From: an uncultured Bacteroidota bacterium
Lineage (GTDB): Bacteria; Bacteroidota; Bacteroidia; B-17B0; Aurantibacillaceae
DNA: 6,610 nucleotides
Reading direction: 5' to 3'
Assembly (NCBI GenBank): GCA_937868675.1
Contig: CALMNJ010000686.1
Span: 1-6,610 of the forward strand
Made by a program: the position numbers and the translations under genes. The notes under the pieces are model-generated. The model was not told the origin of the DNA and did no database searches. It saw only the letters and a program-made list of their open reading frames with translations. Below, in pieces: positions 1 through 5,699 of this stretch (positions within the stretch are counted from its first letter, which is position 1; each line of letters begins with the position of its first letter).

Positions 1-900
1 GCCATTCAGGCAGCCGTTGAGAAATTCTTCGGTAAAGTTCCGAACAGGAGCGTAAATCCTGATGAAGTGGTAGCCCTTGGCGCTGCGATTCAGGGTGGTG
101 TGCTTACCGGAGAGGTAAAAGACGTGTTGTTGCTTGACGTAACACCACTTTCGCTCGGAATTGAAACAATGGGCGGAGTGTTCACAAAACTGATCGAGTC
201 GAACACCACGATACCAACCAAAAAATCTCAGGACTTTAGCACGGCGGCCGATAATCAGCCTTCTGTACAAATCGTGGTATTTCAGGGCGAGCGCCCAATG
301 GCCCGTGATAACCGTAAACTGGGCGAATTTAATCTGGACGGAATTCCGCCCGCACCCCGTGGTGTTCCGCAAATTGAAGTAACATTTGATATTGACGCTA
401 ACGGTATTTTGAATGTAAGCGCCAAGGACAAGGCAACCGGAAAGTCGCATAACATACGTATTGAAGCCAAAAGCGGACTTAGCCAGGAAGAGATTGAGCG
501 TATGAAGCGTGAAGCGGATGCCAACGCTGAAGCTGATAAAAAAGCGAAGGAAGAAGCAGAGAAGATCAATGAGGCCGACTCCATGATTTTCCAGACTGAA
601 AAACAACTGAAAGAGTTTGGCGATAAAATCCCTGCTGAAAAGAAGGGAGCCATTGAAAGCGCCTTAACCGATTTGAAGTCGGCACACGCCTCGCGCGATC
701 TTGCAAAAATAAGCGCGGCCATCACCGGCATGAACACTGCCTGGCAGGCCGCCAGCGAAGATATGTACAAGGCACAGCAACAGGCCGGACCGCAAAGTGG
801 TTCTGGCAATACGGGCGCCGGCCAACAACAAGGCAATGCGGGACAAGGTGGCGGCAACACTGAAAATGTAACCGATGTTGATTTTGAGGAAGTCAAATAA
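1..900 (+). CDS. dnaK: Molecular chaperone DnaK (Hsp70), C-terminal part; 5' end outside window
   Basis: ATP-driven cytoplasmic Hsp70 chaperone that binds exposed hydrophobic stretches of unfolded proteins and works with DnaJ and GrpE. The frame is open from base 1 and ends at TAA 898-900, giving 299 residues. By comparison with E. coli DnaK (638 aa), roughly the first 340 residues, most of the ATPase domain, lie upstream. Visible in order: the end of the ATPase domain (NPDEVVALGAAIQGG), the interdomain linker VLLLDVTP near bases 124-147, the beta-sandwich substrate-binding domain (GIETMGG, TTIPTKKSQ, NLDGIPPAPRG, FDIDANGILNVSAKDK), the helical lid rich in Lys, Glu and Ala, a Gly/Gln/Asn-rich flexible tail, and the acidic C-terminus DVDFEEVK, close to the E. 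coli EEVDKK-type end region. A GTG at 67 is internal, not a start. No frameshift is seen. A terminator follows 31 nt after the stop. Identification is very secure. Confidence 0.98.
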   Translation, partial: AIQAAVEKFFGKVPNRSVNPDEVVALGAAIQGGVLTGEVKDVLLLDVTPLSLGIETMGGVFTKLIESNTTIPTKKSQDFSTAADNQPSVQIVVFQGERPMARDNRKLGEFNLDGIPPAPRGVPQIEVTFDIDANGILNVSAKDKATGKSHNIRIEAKSGLSQEEIERMKREADANAEADKKAKEEAEKINEADSMIFQTEKQLKEFGDKIPAEKKGAIESALTDLKSAHASRDLAKISAAITGMNTAWQAASEDMYKAQQQAGPQSGSGNTGAGQQQGNAGQGGGNTENVTDVDFEEVK

Positions 901-931
901 CATCGCTGTAACTTAACTTAACCATAAAAAT

Positions 932-962
932 ATCCCTCCGCCAAAAACGGGGGGATTTTTTT
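932..962 (+). terminator. Rho-independent terminator of dnaK
   Basis: The left arm 932-940 (ATCCCTCCG) pairs with the right arm 948-956 (CGGGGGGAT). This gives nine base pairs with one T-G wobble and a 7-nt loop (CCAAAAA), followed by seven T residues at 956-962. It lies 31 nt after the dnaK stop and points the same way. A near-identical copy follows the next gene at 1517-1548. Confidence 0.92.
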
Positions 963-970
963 GTATGGGG

Positions 971-1001
971 TTGACTTAATATAAAAAATTATATATGTTT
1001 G
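971..1001 (+). promoter_or_regulatory. Bacteroidota-type promoter for the DUF805 gene
   Basis: TTG at 971-973 (within TTGAC) and TATGTTTG at 994-1001 match the Bacteroidota -33 and -7 elements (TTG and TAnnTTTG), with a 20-nt spacer in the usual range. The region starts just after the dnaK terminator and is very A/T-rich. Transcription would start near 1008, giving a leader of about 120 nt before the ATG at 1129. This is pattern matching to a known consensus; the start site itself is inferred. Confidence 0.75.
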
Positions 1002-1062
1002 ATATAAAGTTGTATCCCAGGCACAAAAAAACAGATTAACTTAACTAATCCTATGGAGTCCA

Positions 1063-1127
1063 GAAACCATAAAATAAACGGGGCATAATCCGAAAGGCCA
1101 CAAGAGTAGGAAACCAAAAAATAAAAC
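1063..1127 (+). repeat. Two imperfect direct repeats in the DUF805 mRNA leader
   Basis: GAAACCATAAAATAAAC at 1063-1079 and GAAACCAAAAAATAAAAC at 1110-1127 are near copies. The second copy directly precedes the DUF805 ATG; the first is followed by GGGGCATAA rather than a start codon. A-rich stretches before start codons are common in Bacteroidota, so the likeness may be partly compositional, though the shared GAAACCA is not purely A/T. A short inverted repeat, GATTA at 1034-1038 and TAATC at 1046-1050, lies upstream in the same leader. No known riboswitch class was recognised here. Confidence 0.4.
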
Positions 1128-1128
1128 T

Positions 1129-1494
1129 ATGAACTGGTATTTAAAGGTATTTAAACAGTATGCTGACTTCAATGGGAGAGCAAGGCGCAAGGAATATTGG
1201 ATGTATTTCCTTTTTAATTTGATTTTTTTGATAGTGGCCACTATTTTGGATAGTTCACTGGGCACTAATTTTAAACCCTTGCCATATGGCGCAATTTATT
1301 TGCTATACGCATTGGTTACTTTAGTTCCCTCATTGGCGGTGGCTGTGCGAAGGCTGCATGATACCGGTAAAAGCGGCTGGATGATTCTTGTATGCCTGAT
1401 CCCAATTATTGGTGGTATTTGGTTGCTTGTGCTTATGGTTACCGAAGGCAATACCGGTGAAAATAAATATGGGCCCGATCCCAAAGCGGCATAA
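1129..1494 (+). CDS. DUF805 family small membrane protein
   Basis: A 121-aa predicted inner-membrane protein of the DUF805 family (the E. coli YhaH/YhaI type), whose function is not established. Family marks are clear: FNGRARRKEYW at residues 14-24, RRLHDTGKSGW at 74-84, and a soluble tail with ENKYGPDP at 111-118. Hydrophobic segments lie at about 25-40, 53-73 and 84-104, so three membrane passes are likely. The length is normal for single-domain members. The ATG at 1129 is preceded by an A-rich leader (AAAATAAAACT) with no Shine-Dalgarno, as usual in Bacteroidota. It has its own promoter (971-1001) and terminator (1517-1548), so it is probably transcribed as a single-gene unit. Family assignment is secure; no function is offered. 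Confidence 0.93.
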   Translation: MNWYLKVFKQYADFNGRARRKEYWMYFLFNLIFLIVATILDSSLGTNFKPLPYGAIYLLYALVTLVPSLAVAVRRLHDTGKSGWMILVCLIPIIGGIWLLVLMVTEGNTGENKYGPDPKAA

Positions 1495-1516
1495 TAACAT
1501 AATCACAGTTAAGTGC

Positions 1517-1548
1517 ATCCCTCCGCCAAAAAGGGGGGGATTTTTTTT
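1517..1548 (+). terminator. Rho-independent terminator after DUF805; near-copy of the dnaK terminator
   Basis: The left arm ATCCCTCC (1517-1524) pairs with GGGGGGAT (1534-1541), giving eight base pairs with one T-G wobble, followed by eight T residues (1541-1548). Over 25 nt it matches the dnaK terminator (932-956) except at one base: G at 1533 replaces C at 948, which removes the closing pair and widens the loop. The T-tract ends 15 nt before the VanW start codon, so it may also affect expression of that gene. Confidence 0.88.
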
Positions 1549-1563
1549 AATATTGTAATTAGA

Positions 1564-2382
1564 ATGTTCGCATTACATCATGTTGAAAAACCCCAAACCC
1601 GGGGTGTACTTCGGCAATTTTTAGGGAGAGAGTACTTCATATTAAAGCGCCGGATGCAATGGTGGTCTAAAAATACCCGCTTTGCAAAATCTATTACCGG
1701 TGCCAGTTTTCAGCACGTTGTCATTACACACAAAACCATGCTTCTGAGGCCTTTGAAAGGCGTGGAAATGTATCTTCAGCACAATAAAATTACCAATTTG
1801 CGCCTGGCCATTGCTAAAATAAATGGCACGGTAGTAAAACCCGGCGAGGTATTTTCACTCTGGAAACTGGTGGGGCGCCCCACAAAGGCAAAAGGTTACC
1901 TTGAAGGACTGGTATTGAAGAATGGAAAAATAACAAAAGGTACTGGTGGCGGCCTTTGTCAGCTGGGCAATTTACTTTACTGGATGGTACTGCATACCGA
2001 GTTAACTATTACGGAAAGATGGCGGCATGGGTTTGATGTTTTTCCGGATGCCAACCGCACTATTCCCTTTGGCTGCGGCGCAACGCTTTCGTACAATTAT
2101 GTTGATTTTCAACTGCTAAATGACACAGGCAACGAGTACGAAATAAAATTATGGCTTGACGAAACACACCTCTGGGGGCAAATTACATGTAATAACGAAG
2201 TTCAAGTTCATTACAGAATAGAAGAAACCGATCACTTGTTTACACGCCAGATGTGGGGAGGTTATACCAGGCATAACAAAATTTGGAGGCATAAAATGAG
2301 CAACAAGGGCAGTCAGGAGGCCAGCGAACTAATTGCTGAAAATCATGCGATTATGATGTACACACCTTTTATAAGTGACTGA
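1564..2382 (+). CDS. VanW family protein
   Basis: A 272-aa protein of the VanW family, named after an accessory gene of vanB-type vancomycin-resistance clusters; the biochemical role is unknown. Numbered from ATG 1564, the core reads NKITNLRLAIAKINGTVVKPGE (about 74-95, in pieces resembling VanW), then FSLWKLVG, YLEGLVLKNGKI, and the diagnostic GTGGGLCQLGN around 126-136 with Cys132. LTITERWRHG and a late NDTGNEYEIKLW strand follow. The frame is open back to a GTG at 1513, but that codon lies at the foot of the terminator hairpin. ATG 1564 gives an N-terminus of about the same length as VanW, so it is preferred. There is no Shine-Dalgarno and no obvious promoter in the 15 nt after the terminator, so transcription is likely read-through or begins inside DUF805. 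The phosphoesterase follows 26 nt downstream. No van ligase, reductase, dipeptidase or two-component system is present, so this is not evidence of resistance. Confidence 0.9.
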   Translation: MFALHHVEKPQTRGVLRQFLGREYFILKRRMQWWSKNTRFAKSITGASFQHVVITHKTMLLRPLKGVEMYLQHNKITNLRLAIAKINGTVVKPGEVFSLWKLVGRPTKAKGYLEGLVLKNGKITKGTGGGLCQLGNLLYWMVLHTELTITERWRHGFDVFPDANRTIPFGCGATLSYNYVDFQLLNDTGNEYEIKLWLDETHLWGQITCNNEVQVHYRIEETDHLFTRQMWGGYTRHNKIWRHKMSNKGSQEASELIAENHAIMMYTPFISD

Positions 2383-2408
2383 ATGTTTTTATTGAATCCA
2401 TAAATTAA

Positions 2409-3173
2409 ATGTTCCTTGGTATGGCCTTAAAAATTCAAATCATAAGCGATTTGCACCTCGAGTTTGGCTACAGCGAGCTTGATTTTGGACAAGCGGATCT
2501 TTTAATACTGGCCGGGGATGTACACACGGGCGTTTGGGGGCTTGACTGGATTCTGGATTCAATAAAGGATGTACCGGTAATTTATGTTTTGGGTAATCAT
2601 GAATACTACCGGCAGGCGCACCCAAAGCTTCTTTACAAACTACAGGAAAAAGCAAAAGGAACGAATGTGCATTTGCTCGAGAATGCGTCGTTGGTGATTG
2701 ATGGTATCAGATTTCATGGTACTACACTTTGGACTAATTTCGAGTTGTTTGGCGATCCGCGGGTTGCCGGTTATCATTGCCAGCAGCATATGAACGATTA
2801 TAAACTGATACGGCGTTACCCCTCCTATTCAAAAATGCGTTCGGTTGATATTTATAACCTGCATAAAAACAGCTGTCACTGGCTTAAAGAAAGCCTGCTA
2901 TCGAGTAAAGAGAAAAAGAATGTGGTAATAACTCATCATGCCCCCAGTAAAAAATCCTTACCGCTGCATCGCATAAACGATTTACTTTCGTCGGCATATG
3001 CTTCAGACCTGGAAGATTTAATTCTTGAAACCATGCCCCAGTTGTGGGTGCATGGTCACATCCACTCCTGCAGCGATTATGTTGTTGGCAGCACCCGCAT
3101 TATTTGTAATCCACACGGATATATTGGTGAACCATACAATGGCCATCAAAAGAGACTAATTGTTGAGGTATGA
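2409..3173 (+). CDS. Calcineurin-like metallophosphoesterase
   Basis: A 254-aa cytoplasmic hydrolase of the dinuclear metal phosphoesterase superfamily (Metallophos fold), which cleaves phosphomono- or phosphodiesters; the substrate cannot be read from the sequence. All the usual metal-ligand blocks are present in order: SDLHLE (Asp14, His16), GDVH (Asp37), GNHEYY (Asn63, His64), THHAPS (His176) and HGHIH (His215, His217). The late NPHGYIGE stretch (234-241) is typical of the subgroup with NPRGY-like ends. Start choice: ATG 2409 follows an A/T-rich leader (TAAATTAA), while ATG 2421 would give MALKIQIISDLH, closer to the usual N-terminus. The two differ by only four residues and both remain possible. 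The 26-nt gap after the VanW gene suggests co-transcription. There is no signal peptide. A hairpin begins right after the stop. Confidence 0.93.
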   Translation: MFLGMALKIQIISDLHLEFGYSELDFGQADLLILAGDVHTGVWGLDWILDSIKDVPVIYVLGNHEYYRQAHPKLLYKLQEKAKGTNVHLLENASLVIDGIRFHGTTLWTNFELFGDPRVAGYHCQQHMNDYKLIRRYPSYSKMRSVDIYNLHKNSCHWLKESLLSSKEKKNVVITHHAPSKKSLPLHRINDLLSSAYASDLEDLILETMPQLWVHGHIHSCSDYVVGSTRIICNPHGYIGEPYNGHQKRLIVEV

Positions 3174-3210
3174 CCTTTCCAAATTTTAGTTTTCTAATAT
3201 CTGGAAGAGG
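3174..3210. terminator. Imperfect hairpin between convergent genes, probable bidirectional terminator
   Basis: The hairpin starts on the base after the phosphoesterase stop. CCTTTCCA (3174-3181) pairs with TGGAAGAGG (3202-3210, one bulged A and one G-T wobble), and AATTTTAG (3182-3189) pairs with CTAATATC (3194-3201, two mismatches), closing on a TTTT loop (3190-3193). The M20 gene ends on the other strand at 3221, so both transcripts run into this structure. Neither side carries a long T-tract, so the terminator role is inferred from position and symmetry. Confidence 0.55.
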
Positions 3211-3220
3211 CCCTGTAAAA

Positions 3221-4648
3221 TTATTTTCGGGGAGTGTTTTGTATGTAATTAAGCAACAGGGTTTCATAAACGTGTATTCCCTGATCAAGGGCTTTAAGCG
3301 GAATTTTTTCATTGGCGGCATGCACGCTTTCCATCATGGATTCATTCAGTTCGAATGGCAGGAAACCAAAGGCTGGGATATTTACACTGCGGAAGTAGCT
3401 ATTATCGGTTGTGGCAGGAAATAGAACTGGGATTACATGGGCTTTTGGAAATACACTTTGAATAGCAGCCGAAGCTTTGTCAAAATTTTCGTCGGCTATG
3501 CTGGCCTCGGCCGTTGGCGATTCGTCAAGCACTGTAATACGGATACGCGGATCAATAATCCTGAAAAGAAGTTTCATAAAAAATGGCTTTTCGCTGCGGT
3601 GTGGAAGCAGGCGGCAGTCGTAGTAAGCTGCGGCCAATTGCGAGACCTGGTTTACCGGCCCTTTGGGGTTATCAAGACGCGTGAGTTCATACGAATTGGA
3701 AACAAGAACTTTCAGCGCCTCATTGCTCTTTACGATTTGCTTACGGAAAGGCTTAAACACCCACCAGTCGAAATGTTTGAGCACAAAACCGCGTGTTCCT
3801 CCCATTATTTTACCGAGTTCCCTGAAACTGCGTTTGGCACTGTGATCAATAATAATGCGGCGCTCCGTGTTTTCAATTTTATTGATGGCGCGCAGTAAAA
3901 TTTTGTTTGCCGTTTTTTCGCCGGCCGCCGAACCATGCCCTCTTGACTTTACACGGGCTTCCAGTTTAATCCAAAGACACTTTTTTTCGGCATTTGAAAC
4001 GAAAAAACATAATTCTTCAGGTTTACCCGGCACCACATGAGTTAGCCCGCCACCGCCTTCGCCAAACACCACCAGTGGATTGAGCACACGGAGCATTGCG
4101 GGTTCCGTAATTAAAGCAGCGCCGTTGTGGCCACCGCTTTCTTCGCCCGAAACACAGAGCATCACAAAATTGTATTTCAAAACCGTACTATCGGCTTTTG
4201 CCCGTAGCGATTTAAGCGCATACAATTGCATAATGGCGAGGCCTTTCATGTCAAGGACTCCGCGACCATACAAGGTGTCGTTTAATATTGTGCCCTCAAA
4301 CGGCTGATATTTCCACCCTTCTTCATTGGCCGGAACCACGTCCAGATGGTTGAGTAACACCACTGTTTTTTTTGTTTTATCGAAGGCAAACGCCGAGGCC
4401 ATGAAGTTAAATGTGGAGTCGCCGTCAGAAAAAACATGGGTGTAAAGTCCGGATTGTCTGCAAAGATCAAGCAGATAATTTCCGGCCGGTTTTTCGTTGC
4501 CCGAAATACTTTTGATGCGAATAAAGTCGGAGAGGGTTTTTTGAGCAGAAGTCTGAGCAGATATCAGGGCAGGGCAGAGGCAAAACAAAATAAAAGCTGG
4601 TGGGTAACGCCGTGGCAGCCAGTTTGCGCTATTGAGAAGGAAACGCAA
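3221..4648 (-). CDS. M20 family metallopeptidase with signal peptide
   Basis: A 475-aa zinc-dependent M20 peptidase (carboxypeptidase G2/ArgE/carnosinase superfamily) that removes or splits amino-acid or peptide units; the substrate is unknown. Expected catalytic residues are all visible: LNHLDVVP (His101, Asp103), GRGVLDMKG (bridging Asp133), SGEESGG (general base Glu169, Glu170), GEGGGG (Glu197) and VHAANE (His443). SRGHGSA (235-241) fits the dimerisation-domain His region, and TTDNSYFR (413-420) matches the TDARYF-type block. Residues 1-31 look like a Sec signal peptide: a basic N-part with Arg13 and Arg14, then AFILFCLCPALISA, with cleavage likely near Ala31. The protein is therefore probably exported. 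The first codon is TTG (4648-4646). No ATG or GTG fits before Met83, which lies beyond the signal peptide, and the frame is closed upstream by a TAA. The TTG lies 4 bp after the stop of the peptidase gene before it, which fits translational coupling. Confidence 0.93.
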   Translation of the reverse strand: MRFLLNSANWLPRRYPPAFILFCLCPALISAQTSAQKTLSDFIRIKSISGNEKPAGNYLLDLCRQSGLYTHVFSDGDSTFNFMASAFAFDKTKKTVVLLNHLDVVPANEEGWKYQPFEGTILNDTLYGRGVLDMKGLAIMQLYALKSLRAKADSTVLKYNFVMLCVSGEESGGHNGAALITEPAMLRVLNPLVVFGEGGGGLTHVVPGKPEELCFFVSNAEKKCLWIKLEARVKSRGHGSAAGEKTANKILLRAINKIENTERRIIIDHSAKRSFRELGKIMGGTRGFVLKHFDWWVFKPFRKQIVKSNEALKVLVSNSYELTRLDNPKGPVNQVSQLAAAYYDCRLLPHRSEKPFFMKLLFRIIDPRIRITVLDESPTAEASIADENFDKASAAIQSVFPKAHVIPVLFPATTDNSYFRSVNIPAFGFLPFELNESMMESVHAANEKIPLKALDQGIHVYETLLLNYIQNTPRK

Positions 4649-4652
4649 GGGT

Positions 4653-5432
4653 TTAATCCAGAAGGCGCTTTATGACGCGCAGGGTGTGTGAATATTTTTT
4701 CATGTCGTCGTTATAAATACCGTAGTGATCAAAGCGTTCAATCTTAACGCAACCACTGGCATGTATAATACGCTCATTGTCGAGCAAAATACCTACGTGT
4801 ACAATCCTGCCTTCTTCATTATCAAAAAAAGCGAGGTCGCCTGCCTGTGCTTCTTCCACAAAGCTAAGCGGCGCGCCAAGCTCAACCTGCTGATGTGCAT
4901 CGCGCGGCAATTTGTAGCCGTTAAGTTTGTATACCAGTTGTGTAAAACCGCTACAGTCAATTCCAAGCGGGCTTTTTCCACCCCACAGATAAGGGGCATT
5001 AAGGAACATGGCGGCGGTGTTTAAGATTTCGCTGGCGGTTTGTTTGTGCATGGTTTGGCTCTTACCGTCGAAGCCAAACACCCAGCTGTCAAAACTGCAT
5101 GTGTCGTTTTTAAGGAAGGGTAACACCGCCCCCAGAGTAACCGGAAAGGTTATCTGCTGAAGCTTGTTGGTAATAGGATGGATGAAATTTCGGCAAAGTG
5201 GTGCTTCGTGTTTCTGGAGGTGAGCAAACGTAGCTGACGAGATGCGGGCGTGTTGACGGGCGCTGATCCAGCATTCGTAGCCGTCATACGCAATGCATAT
5301 CTTAAGCCAGTTGTCGGTGCTTTCGAGCACGGTGTAATGGTCGCCAAAAAGGAGCTGCGTTACCATTTCGCTGGCTCCGGAGGGTTCTTTGCGCGCGGGT
5401 ACTACGCTGAGCAAACAAATGCCACAATGCAT
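4653..5432 (-). CDS. SH3-domain NlpC/P60 (C40) cysteine peptidase, YkfC-like
   Basis: A 259-aa papain-like peptidase of the NlpC/P60 family, which cleaves gamma-D-glutamyl-diamino acid bonds in cell-wall peptides. The N-terminal part (about 1-60) is a bacterial SH3-like domain (ARKEPSGASEMVTQLLFG, WLKICIAYDGYECWI). A second SH3-like segment spans about 80-125, and the catalytic domain spans about 135-259. Catalytic residues are Cys160 in GIDCSGF, His212 in VHVGI and probably His224 in RIIHASG, with YLWGG (148-152) before the Cys as usual. The SH3-SH3-NlpC layout and length resemble YkfC of Bacillus cereus, a muropeptide-recycling enzyme. No clear signal peptide or lipobox is seen, so a cytoplasmic place is possible. 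The start is ATG 5432-5430. The M20 gene follows 4 bp downstream, so the pair probably forms an operon. The exact substrate is inferred from family. Confidence 0.94.
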   Translation of the reverse strand: MHCGICLLSVVPARKEPSGASEMVTQLLFGDHYTVLESTDNWLKICIAYDGYECWISARQHARISSATFAHLQKHEAPLCRNFIHPITNKLQQITFPVTLGAVLPFLKNDTCSFDSWVFGFDGKSQTMHKQTASEILNTAAMFLNAPYLWGGKSPLGIDCSGFTQLVYKLNGYKLPRDAHQQVELGAPLSFVEEAQAGDLAFFDNEEGRIVHVGILLDNERIIHASGCVKIERFDHYGIYNDDMKKYSHTLRVIKRLLD

Positions 5433-5699
5433 GGCTTAAAAATAATGAAAATACGGTGAATGAAATGGAGCTGGAGGCTGGGTTACAAACAGCCCGTTTC
5501 GCAAAACTTTAAGCTCGCAAAACCTGCATTCGGGAGTAACGGTTCGCTGCTTCAATCAGGTGAGGGCGCCTTAACGGTTGATGAGCTTGAGATCAAAGAA
5601 CCGTTTTGCGTTGACTCGCGAGGTGAAGGAATACTGGTACATCTTCAGTTTATGTTGGAAGGCTGTTTAATATAGTAAATGAATTCCATTAAAGGAGCT
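5433..5699. other. 267-bp gap between DUF1826-like and NlpC/P60 genes
   Basis: No secure gene is seen. It separates two leftward genes and so should carry the NlpC/P60 promoter, but no good match to TTG-N20-TAnnTTTG was found on the - strand. It holds a bulged hairpin (5573-5605), AACGGTT at 5538-5544 and 5573-5579 with its inverse AACCGTT at 5599-5605, and TCGCAAAAC at 5499-5507 and 5515-5523 (16-bp period) with the inverse of its core, GTTTTGCG, at 5603-5610. A + strand frame from ATG 5460 to TAG 5675 is open for 71 codons, matches no family I know, and would start only 27 bp from the oppositely directed peptidase start. It is not called as a gene. Confidence 0.6.
5573..5605. repeat. Bulged hairpin upstream of the NlpC/P60-M20 pair
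   Basis: AACGGTTGAT (5573-5582) can pair with ATCAA (5592-5596) and CCGTT (5601-5605). This gives ten base pairs around a 4-nt bulge (AGAA, 5597-5600) and a 9-nt loop (GAGCTTGAG). No T-tract of useful length follows on either strand, so a terminator is not clear. It could be an mRNA leader structure or a protein-binding site on DNA; neither is shown. Confidence 0.45.

Noticed and set aside
282..903. - strand frames of 204 and 79 codons opposite dnaK.
   Set aside because: These are antisense shadows of the dnaK coding sequence, with low-complexity Cys/Pro/Ala content and no recognisable motifs.
1053..1088. An 11-codon leader peptide (ATG to TAA) in the DUF805 leader.
   Set aside because: It has no regulatory codon run or ribosome-binding feature, and so short a frame is expected by chance.
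1008..1128. A known riboswitch in the DUF805 leader.
   Set aside because: No conserved core of the cobalamin, c-di-GMP, THF or preQ1 classes could be matched, and pairing is weak.
1513..1563. An upstream GTG start for the VanW gene.
   Set aside because: The codon is at the foot of the terminator hairpin, and the added 17 residues are translated terminator sequence with no resemblance to VanW.
1564..2382. A vancomycin-resistance cluster suggested by the VanW homologue.
   Set aside because: None of the ligase, dehydrogenase, dipeptidase or two-component genes of a van operon is present, and VanW-family proteins are widespread in bacteria without resistance.
5460..5675. A 71-codon + strand frame in the gap upstream of the NlpC/P60 gene, with an A-rich stretch before its ATG.
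   Set aside because: No family resemblance and no promoter, and it would begin 27 bp from an oppositely directed start codon. Kept only as a note in the gap entry.
5433..5699. A decayed gene on the - strand, suggested by two readable fragments in one frame, one with a CxxC motif.
   Set aside because: The frame has several stops and the fragments match no family I recognise; it is the exact antisense phase of the open + strand frame, so readable fragments are expected.
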